20,586 nt of DNA from Lingula anatina (GCF_001039355.2 NW_019775535.1:316622-337207), one strand, 5' to 3'; positions 1-10,257 are shown, counted from the stretch's first letter. The notes: a model not told the origin generated them from the letters alone. Made by a program: numbers and translations.

Positions 1-326
1 GGGGGGGTTCGGGGGGTTCAAAAGAACCACCCATTTTGCTGGGAAAAGGTCCACTCTGGGTAAAATTTGACCTATGTACTTGAGGATTTTATGGTAAAAG
101 ATCCACTCTTTCAGAAAACGACCCCCCTCTCAAATTGCCGGCTAAGGGCCTGTGTGGGGCACATACATGTAGGCAGGTTATTTGGTAGACAACTTAAATT
201 ACAGTGTATATTCCACACCAAACTAAAAAAACTGCGTTTTTATCTACACACTTTAAACGTAAGGGGGGGAGGGGGGGTTAGGGCACATAGTTAATTGTAT
301 GGCAATTTTCATTTTAGTATACATAC

Positions 327-1786
327 CCAAACTGAATGACAGAGTCGGCAAGCTGGACGTCAGCACATAATACTTGTGGTCCTTGGTAAAGTACTCAGAC
401 AACAGAAACCACGGGGGATTGTTGGCCAGCAACGTCCCGCACCCAACCATGATACCATACGTCATAAACATCTCCTCGGGATGGTCCACCGTGCCGGTGA
501 GGGCTGTCCCAAGGGAAATGGCGGAGACGCCGATGAAGACGGTCTTCCGGGCCCCGAAGCAGCGTTTCATGACCAGGGCTAGCGGCGTCCCGATGCTGGT
601 GATGCCGTACGCCGTAGCGCCTATGGTGTCTAGAATAAAATAGAATAGAATATGATAGGGTAGGATAGGATAATGTAGAACAGAACAAAACAAAACAGAA
701 TATAATAGAATAGAGTGGAATGGGGTGAATAAGATTAGAATAGATAGAACGGAGTATACCAGAACAGAATAGAATAAAATAGAATAAAGTGAAGAATTAG
801 ACTGGAATGAAATATATTAGAGCAAAAAAAAAAAAAAAAAAAAAAAAAAACAGAATAGAGTAGAATAGAATATTTCTTATTCATACAGAGAATGAGTTGG
901 CATTTCCTGTGGTCTTTCAATGAAATGTCCAATATCTATATTAAAAAGGTGTTTTCAGGCAAAAAGTAAAGGAATAATGTAACAAAATTTTACCATATTC
1001 ATTACAAACCTGCATTGCTTTTCTTTTTAATTTTTTTTTATGTTTAATTACTTTGGCCGTGGTTAAATAGGCCACTTAGGTATATAAAAATGATAAAGCA
1101 AAAGATAGAGAATACCCAAACAGCTTTTTTGCCCCCCACTATGCAGGAAAAATACAAAAATGAAAATAAATTTTAAAAATTTTACAAACAGCGTGTAACA
1201 ATTAAAGGGATAATAACTCTTCGTTTTGGCCAAAAAATGAATTTTCCTGGAGTAAACAACAATTTTCCCATACTAACCAATGGTTAATGAATGCATTTTT
1301 ACATTCAAAGTTAGTCTCTGTTTTTTTTTTTTTTTTTTTTCTAAAAAGTTTGGTTTTTTGTTAAAATCTCTTAAAAGATTATAACAGAGTATAGCCATCA
1401 ATGGAGGTCACGTGATCTAAAGACAAGCTCAGATATAGAAATAATAGCTATGACTGCCGTTTTTGTGGTACAACAGAATATATTTAATTTCTATGAGTTG
1501 TTTACAATGTTTTTATTGTGAAATATAGATCTCATACAAAGAGTTATTATCCCTTTAAGCGATTAATGTCATGCTAAATGCTCATGGTTGACTTAAATTT
1601 TACGAAATAAGAAGATAAAGAAGAAAGTTTACCTAGAAAAGCCATCTTGGAAGTAGGAAACAATGCTTTGAAAATACCAAGAAACTCTCCGAATGACGTC
1701 ACGATTCCGTTGTTCACGGTACGCATGACAACAGCGCTGATCAAGATGACCCAGCCCCAAGAGGCCACTTCGACACATCGGCCCAT
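327..1786 (-). CDS. Monocarboxylate-transporter-like (SLC16/MFS) protein, 5' part: join(1633..1786, 327..629), truncated by the window edge
   Basis: Exon 1 runs from the ATG at 1786 (AAACATGG context, in-frame TGA upstream) to 1633 and ends at CTAG|GTAAA. Exon 2 runs from 629 (after TTTTATTCTAG) to 327 and ends at TTGG|GTATGT. Exon 1 ends in phase 1 and exon 2 supplies the other two bases, restoring GAC (Asp), so the join is consistent. The roughly 152 visible residues resemble TM1 to TM4 of the SLC16 family. Near residues 9-14 is a WGWV motif, as in the family's D-G-G-W-G-W-V signature, but the usual leading Asp-Gly-Gly is replaced by V-A-S. An S-F-G motif follows, then the YGITSIGTPLA helix and a C-F-G-A-R-K loop similar to the RFG(C/S)R loop after TM2. 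A hydrophobic helix ending in S-E-Y-F and then S-L-G matches TM4. Family members usually have 12 membrane helices and about 450-500 residues, so most of the protein is off the left edge. The substrate cannot be told; monocarboxylates are typical but orphan members are common. Confidence 0.72.
631..872. repeat. Degenerate AGAAT/TAGAA pentanucleotide repeat with A27 tract
   Basis: About 240 bp of diverged TAGAA/TAGAATA units (minus strand TTCTA), interrupted by 27 consecutive A at 824-850. It lies in transporter intron 1 (630-1632) and abuts the splice acceptor of exon 2. On the coding strand it is therefore a very long pyrimidine-rich tract ending in TTCTAG. Confidence 0.85.
1321..1340. repeat. 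Poly-T tract (T20)
   Basis: Twenty consecutive T in transporter intron 1. The rest of the intron between 873 and 1632 is AT-rich and shows nothing else that I recognise. Confidence 0.8.
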
Positions 1787-1824
1787 GTTTGGGAGCGTCT
1801 CTCAAGGAGCGCCACCTATTTTAT
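1787..1824 (-). other. 5' untranslated leader of the transporter, behind a splice acceptor
   Basis: On the minus strand the sequence TTCAATTACAG ends at 1825, directly before 1824, and looks like a 3' splice site. The 38 bases between it and the ATG contain an in-frame TGA, so translation should not start further upstream in this exon. If the acceptor is used, a non-coding first exon and the promoter lie further right, at a position I could not find. Confidence 0.4.
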
Positions 1825-1827
1825 CTG

Positions 1828-2136
1828 TAATTGAATAAATAACTTATGTAATATTAAAATTAGTTACATGATACATCTCACTGATAGGGTGTCCTAGTAG
1901 ACTTTTAATCGATAAAGCGACAATGATGGTGATGGTTCGCTACAAAAAATTGGAAGCTAATATGGGTACATGTAGATAAGAAATAACGCCATCTTGAAAG
2001 AGGCACTCCAAGTCACACATCAATGACCCTACCTACATGTAGTAACAACGAGTTCTACGGTATAGTCTGTGTGATACATGTAGGAAGAACGATTCCTGCG
2101 ATGCTTTTAACATATAGTAATTTTCAAAATCAATTT
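1828..2136. other. Unassigned region upstream of the transporter leader
   Basis: No coding signal. It has two ACATGTAG words and a short GATGGTGATGGTT stretch. It could hold transporter promoter or intron sequence, but I see no TATA box or CpG cluster to place a start site. Confidence 0.3.
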
Positions 2137-2377
2137 CACACACTGGACAATAGAAGTGTCACCCCCTGAATCAGAGTAACTAAAGTTATTAACCTGAAGA
2201 GGCGGAATATAAGCAATGTCAGAATATCAATACAGTTGAATTGTTCAGTCAGAAGCGTTTCTTTTGTGAAATTTGATGTTTAAAAAAAATGATACCAGGA
2301 ACATACCATTCCACAGTCATTTATCTCCCCCAAAGTATTGGTTCAGTAGGGGTGACACTTCTATTGTCCAGTGTGTG
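2137..2377. mobile_element. MITE-like element, 241 bp, with perfect 29-bp terminal inverted repeats
   Basis: The 29 bases at 2137-2165 are the exact reverse complement of 2349-2377. The outer end reads CACACACTGGACAATAGAAG and the inner end closes with four C. Beyond the perfect arms the similarity continues weakly (CTGAATC against CTACTGAACC). The inside is AT-rich and has no ORF, as expected for a non-autonomous DNA transposon. I see no clean target-site duplication; the CA/TG-rich ends leave the exact boundary uncertain by a few bases. The superfamily is not recognised. Confidence 0.7.
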
Positions 2378-3110
2378 TAGCAAAGTTCAAACCTGAATAG
2401 AAAACGCGATTCGGTTCACTACCGAGCAACGTACAGCTTTTGAAACAAGAACATGCCTATTGATTGCTCTGTCCTTGATTAACACATACCCATACCAAAC
2501 CAAGCATTCAATTGTGTTTTTCTAGCGGATCCATTATAAAGCACATTTAATTACAAAACTCTGAGGATATATTATATAGGCCTACTTTTATCAGTCTCGT
2601 GATATAGCCTGGCATGAGATCTAGCTCATGACAGGAAATTAACTTCATTTTACTAAGATCACTCACTTGGCAGCAATTAATATGGCATTATAATCGGTAT
2701 CTCCTCCGTGGAGGTCATGTTTTGCCTTTGTTGACATGCTAAGTAACGTCTAACTCAAAAACGTTGAGACGGATCTTGATAAATTTTTCAGGATAGGTCG
2801 AACATGGGTTAACGTAGATTGCACATTTTTATGGAGATCCATTTATTAATTTATAAAAGATAAATTATTGTAACTAAGATCCAACCACCACGATTTTCTA
2901 GGTCAATGCCATTTAAATTGAGATCTTTTGGCGGAGAACTGCGCACTCCTAGTGCTTTTATAGTAACGTTGCTCTAGTTTTCTAGTAGGAAATTACTAAA
3001 GGTGAAACGTCCGGATGAGGACACTCCAGTTTTAATCAGATCAGCAACAATATGACTGTATGCTCTTTTCCAAACAGAAGCGATAATGTGAATTGTGCAG
3101 GGGAGGATTA
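2378..3110. other. Unassigned AT-rich non-coding region
   Basis: No ORF of note and no coding-like composition. A TATAGGCCTAC word occurs near 2575. Nothing else is recognised. Confidence 0.3.
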
Positions 3111-3111
3111 A

Positions 3112-3149
<38 letters not shown>

Positions 3150-3240
3150 ATTTACTTATCACTAAATGCTACAATTGGCAGGGCCTATTCTGTAAAGTAA
3201 ACAATTAATAATAATAATAATAAGTTTATTGGGCACTAAA
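3111..3240. repeat. Two AAT trinucleotide tracts with related flanks, possible LINE 3' tail on the minus strand
   Basis: (AAT)n occupies about 3111-3148 and again 3205-3223. Each is followed by similar sequence (TTACTTATCACTAAATG and TTTATTGGGCACTAAATGG). Read on the minus strand, the second is CATTTAGTGCCCAATAAAC followed by TTATTATT. That is how the 3' end of a non-LTR retroelement with a short-unit tail looks. No reverse-transcriptase sequence is attached, so the LINE assignment is tentative. Confidence 0.45.
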
Positions 3241-3354
3241 TGGTATGAATACATTTGCAGGCTCACTAGACTACATTATTTACATAATATATAAATACAT
3301 ATAAATATATTAACAATTTATACATCAGTTACCCCCGAATCAAACTATCAAGGC

Positions 3355-3674
3355 AATTCCCACAAGAAAACGCAGTAGATACTCCAGCACAGTAGACTAC
3401 TGCAATCACACTGCAAACCGCAGTAGACTACTGCAATCATACTGCAAACATGCTTCAAATCTGCTTCGATTTGGGACCTAATTAGCATATTTGAAACATG
3501 CTTCTATCATGCTGTTAATCTACTGCATTAATGCTCCTCTCTGTACAAACCTATGTACTTTTTGGAGTAGAATTGCAATAGGCTATGCTGCATTTCTACT
3601 GCAAATATGCTCCACACCACTACTGCGTTAATTTTTTTTGCTACTTCGATACTACTGCATTTTCGTGGGGAATT
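3355..3674. mobile_element. MITE-like element, about 320 bp, with internal CTACTGCA repeats
   Basis: The left end AATTCCCACAAGAAAACGCA and the reverse complement of the right end AATTCCCCACGAAAATGCAG match over about 25 bp with a few differences, both continuing into GTAGTAT/GTAGATA. Inside is a 31-bp tandem duplication (3390-3420 and 3421-3451), each unit containing the palindrome GTAGACTAC, and many further CTGCAA, ACTGCAT and CTACTGC words. AATT at both outer edges may be part of the inverted repeat or a 4-bp target duplication; its palindromic nature prevents a decision. It has no protein. Confidence 0.6.
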
Positions 3675-5117
3675 AACACTACAGGTATGCAGAGACGCAG
3701 GTCACCAAGTTATCTCTTACAATAACTCTGATAAATTTGGATATTTTTTAACAAAGGTGGTAGTGTGGTGCGAGAAAATCAACCGTTTTTAGGAGCATGC
3801 TGTATTTAGCTCATAGTGTAGTAGTGATAGTAGGTAATGAATTCCGTAAATATCGACGTTCCTCCAACAGCTATTATCTACGCGTACTAGGATGTGATGC
3901 TGCTTTGCGTTATTATATTAACAATATCCTATGCCCACAGAAAAGTTAAAAAGGAATATCCTTTGACTTACATGTAGCTAGATGAAAAAAATGGACGTTA
4001 GATATTTATAAGGCACAAAAATCCCTCAAATTATTTACCTTGAGAAAATTGCTTCTATAAACCTGTGTTTGAGTTCCATGCTGTGTTTTCAGTTTTACCA
4101 CCACGAGTAAAATTCAGCAGTCTCCACCTCTATTACGAGAGGTGTGGAAAAACGTGGAAACCTAGAGAACTCGAAAATGGGATTTAAATACGGTGTAATT
4201 GGGCGATTGAAGGGAAGGCGATGAAACATCCAGGGACATTGATGCTCTCGCCTGTAAATGTCTTACGCTCACCGAGTGCATTTATCGTAGTTCAGTCCCT
4301 TAAGGCCATTCAGTCAACCATTCAGTAGGGTGTTCGTATTCCTAAGTTCATCAACCTTATTTGACTTAATTGAGTTACACTGCAATGCGAGGTGTGTCCT
4401 TTAATGATTATTGGGTGCTTCGGAGCATCTGGACAATTTTGTTTTGACTGAAATTGGATTAAATTAGCTAGCATTAGTCATATCGGGGCTGTGAATTGAC
4501 TGTGTACCGTGCAATTGTTATTCATAGCAAGGGCCTCTCATATTATTCAGTGTACCCAGTAGGTCGTGACGGGTCCTTGGTCCTAGATACTGCGTGAACT
4601 GTAGCGTAACGTGCGCGTGCACGCATGAACTGCTTAACACACGCATGCATGCATAAACATATCTTTTTACAATTCGCTGGCATTGTGCGAATCTTCGGGC
4701 AGCCGATCGTATTTCTGTGGATTTTTTTTTTCTTTTTGTTAGGTGGATTCAGTCATATTACATATTATAACGCCATTGTATGCTTTACCTATGCCAGTCT
4801 GTCTAAATCATGAATGCCTGCATTGTTGATGGAATTGGATCTATTTAAGGAGGGATTTAGATAATACAGGTCATGCAACCTGGCTTTTTTGTCGACCAAC
4901 CGCGATTTAATTCCCGCAGTCAACGTCCCCACTTAGGGTCTGTTCTAGAAAATATATTTAAGGTAAAATATATGTGGGAGTTGAAAATGAGACAATTTCA
5001 AAGCGTGGTGTGGTTTCGCTTACGGCTTGTAATAATTTTCGCAAAAGTGACTTATACTCTAAATTCTTAATCCCATCATTATCCCCAAAACAGCGGTCAC
5101 AGCAGTTATTTTGGAAT
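3675..5117. other. Unassigned non-coding region
   Basis: About 1.4 kb with no convincing exon on either strand. Around 4600-4655 there is an alternating purine-pyrimidine stretch (GTGCGCGTGCACGC, then GCATGCATGCAT). A block at 4860-4886 (AGATAATACAGGTCATG, then TGGCTT) recurs at 5924-5953. Confidence 0.3.
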
Positions 5118-5143
5118 CTATCTAGCTATCTATCTATCTATAT
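5118..5143. repeat. CTAT tetranucleotide microsatellite
   Basis: About six CTAT/CTAG units with one variant near the left end. Confidence 0.7.
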
Positions 5144-5786
5144 GAAGGTTCTAAACAGCAAACTGTGTTTGTTATCAGATCATGTGGGCCTAAAAAGATG
5201 GCTATACCTCCCTTATATAATCTCTAAAGAGATTATTACATAAACTTTTTTGATTAAAAAAAGCATGGATTCATAAATCATTTGCAAATCGTCGTTTACC
5301 CCATGAAATTCCCTTTTTTATCAAAACGAACATTTGTTGCCAATTTAAAAGTTTACTGATCTACCAGGGTGTTTTTTGCCTTAACTTAATTTCACTACGA
5401 CTATGTAGATCTATAACTACAATAATGAAAATAGAAATAACGTAGAGAATATGGACATTGACGGTTTGTTGGTTTTGCACTATAAATGCCTATGTTACAC
5501 CTACCTTTTGTGGCGCCCTAAAGGTTAGTATAACAGAGAAGAAAATGATGTCTCAATCGCCATTTCCAACAATAGGTTTTGGCTGAGCTCTAAAGAAAAA
5601 GGTGAACGACTGAGAAGGACCTTTGCCCCAGGAAAAAATTGCAATGGAGGCGCAGAAATAATGTACACAAACTTGACGCTTTTTAAACGTATAAAATATG
5701 TGGGGACGGTAGGACTGAAAATTGTGGTGTTTGCACTGCTAAGTAAATAAACTCAGCTGAGTGCCAGAATAAGAGCAACAATATTA

Positions 5787-6085
5787 TACATTGCGGATTT
5801 AGGGGGGGGAGTGGAGTGTCAGAGGGGTCCTGACCACCACCACCCCACCCCACCTTACCCTTTCGGTTTCTGGAAGAAAATCACACAATATTCCCCCGTT
5901 GCTATTAGAATTTTGAGGAGTCAGATAATACAGGTCATGGAATTCTGGCTTGAGTCATAGTTCTAAACTGCACCAAATTTCACAGAACCTCTCCAAAACA
6001 CCGAACCCCACACCAAGGAGCAAGGGTCGGCTTCGTTTTCGAGTCCTGTCATTCTAAATAACTGGCCCCCTCCTTCATATAGGCC
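5787..6085. mobile_element. Diverged dispersed-repeat copy, CAGTGGCGGAT family (copy 1)
   Basis: It starts with TGCGGATTTAGGGGG and runs through TTTCGGTTTCTGGAAGAAAA, TCACACAAT, TTAGAATTTT, CTCCAAAACACCGAA and GGTCGGCTTCG. The same blocks occur in the same order at 19606-19876 (GCGGATTTAGGGG, TTTCGATTTCTGAAAAAG, TCACACCAA, TTAGAATTTT, CTCCAGAACCCT, GGTTCGGCTTC). Its ends are poorer than in the second copy. It contains no gene. Confidence 0.6.
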
Positions 6086-6109
6086 TACATGTAATCCTGT
6101 ATTCGCCCC

Positions 6110-6751
6110 TGTCATAAGACTGCTAACATGACTTGCATTTTTGTAAACCCGCGTGTAAGAGAAAGTAAATCAAACGACCACGCCTTAAAATTCTGGCGTG
6201 TTTATAAACAGCAGTGCCGTTATAATAATATTAATAATGATATTTGCGTCTCATGTTTGAAAATAAACCCGGCCATAATAACATGTGAAAGTACAACTGA
6301 AATTCACAAAAAGTTCTTTGAGGTAAGTAACTGATCAGTTAAACAAATAAAAAAGAGGGTTTATATAAAAGCTTTTCAATCCCCCTCGTCTGTATTAAAT
6401 TCACTTCTTCTAAACATCATAACGTGTACCATTTGCTGTCTTTAGTTGCATCATTTTGTAAGGGAAATATAAACTTTTCAGTGTCATTAAATACATTAAA
6501 ATGTTTTAAAACAGAATATCAAAGTTATAAGGTCTTCTCAAATGTCTCTACATTATAATTAATCAAAAATTGTTCCTCGCCCTCTACTTCATTGGGTTTA
6601 CATTGTATGCATGATACATAAATGCTCATACAACGGTGTATTAGATTAACTCCAGTTTGTATGTGTATTCTGTCTATATTTTTATGCATCTCTCTCTCTC
6701 TCTGTCTATCCATGTAGGTTTTAAACAACAAATTGCTACTCCAATATATAA
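6110..6751. other. Unassigned region between two repeat blocks
   Basis: It contains a 68-residue open stretch (6128-6331) whose reading frame crosses a perfect splice-donor-like GAG|GTAAGT at 6320-6328, and a TC-rich run at 6689-6703. No family is recognised. At the right end of the window the flanking blocks are only about 75 bp apart, so this stretch looks like extra sequence in this copy. Confidence 0.3.
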
Positions 6752-7325
6752 AGTAATTTACCTTACCTCGGCGTCAGTAAGTTCCCAAGACGAGTGGCCG
6801 CTTGCTTTAAGACCAAGTACCAAAATGGCACAGCATGAGACAAACTATTGCCACCCAGACCCGCAGTCAAGGTGGTTCAGCACGCTACTAGATACCATTA
6901 CATGACCAACTCATCTTCAGTCGTGCTGCAGCCACCGTTGCAGCGTCTTCGTGATTAAGCCTGTCTGTTAATGTAATATTCGATGCATGCGACGCACGAG
7001 TGAGAGTTAAGTCTGAGCGCAAGAGTAATTGTGCATGTTATTTGTTATTTATTATCGAGACGTGATTGAGAAGGTGAAAATAATTCCCTTTTTAGGACGA
7101 GCGTAGGCAGGACTGAATAACAAGCGGTTTGCTTTTGTTGTCCAATTGAAAGAGCTTCTTTGATTATGTATAGAACGCCGAAAGAGGGCGCGCTGGGAGG
7201 TGACCAAGGTCATGATAAAAGCTCAAGGGTAAACTAGTTCGTCAGGTTTATCCCCTCTTTCTAAAATGAACGAAAAACGATATTCTTCGAGCAAACTTTC
7301 GGCTGCCTTATTATTCTCAATTTTA
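6752..7325. repeat. Direct repeat, copy A of a roughly 570-bp segment (copy B at 19955-20515)
   Basis: Shared blocks in order include CGCTTGCTTTA.GACCA..TACC, GGTGGTTCAGCAC, the GCACGAGCGTAG/GGACGAGCGTAG pair, GCTTTTGTTG, AGAGGGCGCGC.GGGAGG, AAAAGCTC, ATCCCCTCTTTC and AGCAAAC.TTCGGC. Divergence is substantial, with several indels. It has no good ORF. It could be an old dispersed repeat or part of a segmental duplication. Confidence 0.65.
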
Positions 7326-7398
7326 GAAAAGAAATAACGTTAAAAGTGGTATGAATTTAAACTGGAAGTGCAGTTTGAAGTTAATTATCACAAGTATT

Positions 7399-7450
7399 GC
7401 AGGGGTGGATCCAAGAACGGGGGGGGGTCAACGATTTCTGGAAACCTGCC
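7399..7450 (+). repeat. Partial CAGGGGTGGATCC-type repeat end
   Basis: CAGGGGTGGATCCAAG, a G-rich run and GATTTCTGGAAACC resemble the start of the CAGTGGCGGAT family (G-rich run followed by TTTCTGGAAG). The similarity fades after about 50 bp, so this is a fragment or a distant relative. Confidence 0.35.
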
Positions 7451-8784
7451 AGGATTATAAAAAAAAGCATTGCCATGCTTTCAGTAACCATTTATAACAC
7501 TACCAAACTGCCACATAAATTTCGGCTAGGTCCAAGAGACGGTGAGTTTTCAGAATGCAGTTCAAGTAGCTATGCTTATTGAATTGTAGTGATTTTTAGT
7601 ATTTTATTTTATTTATTTCATTTTTGTTTTATTTTACTTTATATTTTATTTTTATTTTTATAGCCCGTGTTATCGAGAACTTTACCTGTTCACGGATGAA
7701 CTAAAATTATGTTTTATCTTCTGCAGTATTGTTTATTGGAATTTTCAGTAGAAATGAAATAAAACAAATAACTGTTGTATTAAAAAGCACATGATAAACC
7801 TCAAATTGTTCTCTATGCTATCACTGTTGAGTGTGGCACTTGCACGACAGTCAATACTACCACTGATAAACTCCACTGCACAAAGTCCGCGTTATAACTT
7901 CTTTTACTGCATTTTTATGTCTCCTTCATCCCAGAAAACCATAAACTTTCATAGTCCAATCCACAATATAAAAGAAGGCAGCATAGAATATCGATTGTTC
8001 GAGATTTGCACAAACAAGGTCGCTTTTATCATATAGCCCCAATATTGTATAATCTTAAACAATTTATGCAATGTAACAAACTGTTGCCTGTATTAAGTGT
8101 TATGGCCTTAGGGATAAAATATATATCAAATATTCAATAAGACACATCATCCTAAGAGTGCATTCCCAGAGATTTAGATCGATCCATCCTGATCGACATA
8201 ACTCCCTGGGGGTTCACGCTTAATTGCAGTCAGCCGAGCGCGCACGACAGTTAATTACCCCCTTACAGCTTTTAGTAGACGGGACAGACGTGTCAGCCGG
8301 CTAAGCTAACAGTAATCTAGTGAGACTCCCCACAGGAATAGATCGATCTAAAATCTGTGGGAATGGGGTCTAAGGGACTATTATCTTTACTGGTGACCAA
8401 GCGCACTTAATAAGGAAGACCCCACAAAGGTATGCTGTCACACTTGCAATGCTAATATAATCCCATGTACAGCGTCCACGTGTTTTACAGGGTCACCCGT
8501 AGAGGTCAGCTCTGCAGCATATTATTTTTATACTCAAGATAAGCTGCTTTGATATTTAACAACATGAAAATTATACAACGTGCACGCTGACGCGAGCTAT
8601 GAATTCATCGTTTTAACATCGTTACTCAAGGGCAGTACGCTTTTATGACACCAATTTAACAACTAATCCTAATTAATTCCAACAGTAGTTAACATGTTTT
8701 TTATTTAAACCAAGTAACAACATTACTTGGGCCCTAGGATTCCTGAGCCTGAAGTTTTAATTGGATATCTTGACTTATCTTACC
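7451..8784. other. Unassigned non-coding region
   Basis: About 1.3 kb. An ATTTTATTT-rich stretch lies near 7598-7665. I see no exon, RNA gene or transposon end with enough support. Confidence 0.3.
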
Positions 8785-8835
8785 ATGCATAAGGCTAAAG
8801 GCCTCTTTAGTGAAGAGGCCTTTAGCCTTATGCAT
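8785..8835. repeat. Perfect palindrome: 23-bp arms, 5-nt loop
   Basis: The arm at 8785-8807 starts ATGCATAAGGCTAAAGG. It is the exact reverse complement of 8813-8835, with TAGTG between. ACC before and GGT after could add pairs across a 2-nt bulge. The perfect match amid diverged sequence points to a young foldback insertion or a constrained hairpin RNA. It is not part of the neighbouring GGAC-rich block. Confidence 0.85.
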
Positions 8836-8930
8836 AATGGTGCTCTTCTCTGCCTCTCCCAAGGTTCCGTGCACATTAATCATAATAATTTCTTTATCAA
8901 TCCTGACGTATCATGTTCCTAGTCGTTAAA

Positions 8931-9230
8931 GTAGATAGCAGGAATAACGATGTAAAGCATATAAACAACCAGCCCAGGGATGGCCACACCCCCATGTGGC
9001 AAAAATTCCAGCAGGACCCATGCGTATTCCAAAAGGCCGGTGTAACAGTAATCCAAGTCCCCCAGGAACCGAGGTCCTTCTGGTAATGGTTGTCCGTAGG
9101 ACTAACATTACTTGGGAATAGTAGTCCTACAGGGACGTAGGTTCCTGGCTCATAATTATAGTAGGTAGGACTTGTATTACTGTCGGACTTTTATTCCTGT
9201 TACACCTATGACAGTAATAAAAGTCCAGCC
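8931..9230. repeat. GGAC-motif repeat block, copy 1, with terminal hairpin
   Basis: 8931-8990 (GTAGATAGCAGGAATAACGA, then AACCAGCCCAGGGATGGCCACAC) matches 10531-10595 (GTAGATAGCAAGAAGCACGA, then AACCACTCCCAGGATTGACCACAC). Downstream come degenerate units of the type AGGACTAACATTACTTGGGA and AGGACTTGTATTACTG. The end forms a hairpin: 9185-9200 pairs with 9211-9226 with a single mismatch around a 10-nt loop. No protein is encoded. Confidence 0.6.
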
Positions 9231-9345
9231 ATTTGAAAGTCCTATCATTAGCCAATAATACTGTCAAATGATAAAACTATAAATGTATATGAAATACTTC
9301 TGGTGAGCCATATATGAGACAAAAAATGAGAGGTTTGCAATTTCA

Positions 9346-9432
9346 GCTCGTCTGTGTAGTGGTTAGCGTGCAAGACTACAAGGTAAGAATTTATGAATCC
9401 TTCTGTTGCATCTATGGGTTCGAGAACTACCT
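9346..9432 (+). mobile_element. Possible tRNA-derived SINE head (degenerate)
   Basis: GTCTGTGTAGTGGTTAGCGT at 9350-9369 resembles a tRNA D-arm/A box, and GGTTCGAGAAC at 9417-9427 resembles a B box. The A-to-B spacing is about 65, some 20 longer than in a tRNA, so this is not a functional tRNA gene. A C-tract (9448-9458) and CA repeats follow. A SINE head with an insertion is the likeliest reading. Confidence 0.35.
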
Positions 9433-9447
9433 TTGACAGACCTTACT

Positions 9448-9466
9448 CCCCCCCCCCCACACACAC
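9448..9466. repeat. Poly-C and CA tract
   Basis: Eleven C followed by four to five AC units, directly downstream of the tRNA-like segment. Confidence 0.6.
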
Positions 9467-10257
9467 TTACCCCTATTTATTACTTGTAGCAAAATGTTTA
9501 ATGGTGTTTTTAATGTCTAATATGTGTACGCAATTCCGTGCTCATTACATTTACAACTTTTTTTGTATTGTCTTTTAAGTGTCAAAGCACCAAAATAGCA
9601 AAGGGTTATTACATAATATATAATTATATTGCAATTTTCAATTTCTTAACTGTCTTGGTTTGTCTTAAATCTCAGCCCATACTTTCCAACAGCAAATTGC
9701 CATCGAGTTTTCCATCGAGTTTTTAATTTCAGCGAGTGTAAACCGAAAAATAAATCTAAGAACGGAGATCCCGCGTTTTTTGTAAAGTGATTTTTCTCTT
9801 AGGAATAAGGTTTTGAAAAAGAGAGAGAGGGAGAGAAAATAAGAATTTCGACGCAAAACACAAAAGGTACACCCCAGTAGAAAATGACATGAAATAATAT
9901 ACACTTTACACATACCTCAAAGGATGAAAATAAGAGATGCCTTTGGATGGTGCCTTATTTTGTTAAAAAAATATGGGGCAAACCAGGCTCATACATATTG
10001 TGCAGTGAGGGAGGAGTATACGCCAAAAACATGCGTTAACACGCCAAAATTTGCGTTAACTAGATGAAAAATGCACATAAAATAAATTGTTTTTGTTTCT
10101 TCATTAATATGCATATAAACTGCCTGTCGGAAAACATTGTAAAATATAAAGATAAAATGTCATATAAATATAATAAAGCAAACGTTTATTATATCTGTAA
10201 AACTAGTATGTCTCTATTTCTATTTATCTATGTCATTTCTTGGTGTAAACTATATAG
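9467..10257. other. Unassigned AT-rich non-coding region
   Basis: About 790 bp. It includes a GAGAGAGGGAGAG purine run near 9821-9836 and a local CGCCAAAA.CATGCGTTAACA/CGCCAAAATTTGCGTTAAC pair at 10022-10060. No gene is seen. Confidence 0.3.

Noticed and set aside
3390-3451. CRISPR-like repeat
   Set aside because: Only two adjacent 31-bp units with no spacers, in animal DNA; they are tandem units inside a MITE.
4600-4660. Alternating GC/AT purine-pyrimidine stretch as a regulatory element
   Set aside because: Too short and imperfect to support Z-DNA or promoter function.
8926-9108. Minus-strand 60-residue frame in the GGAC block
   Set aside because: Lies within a dispersed repeat that lacks this frame in its other copy.
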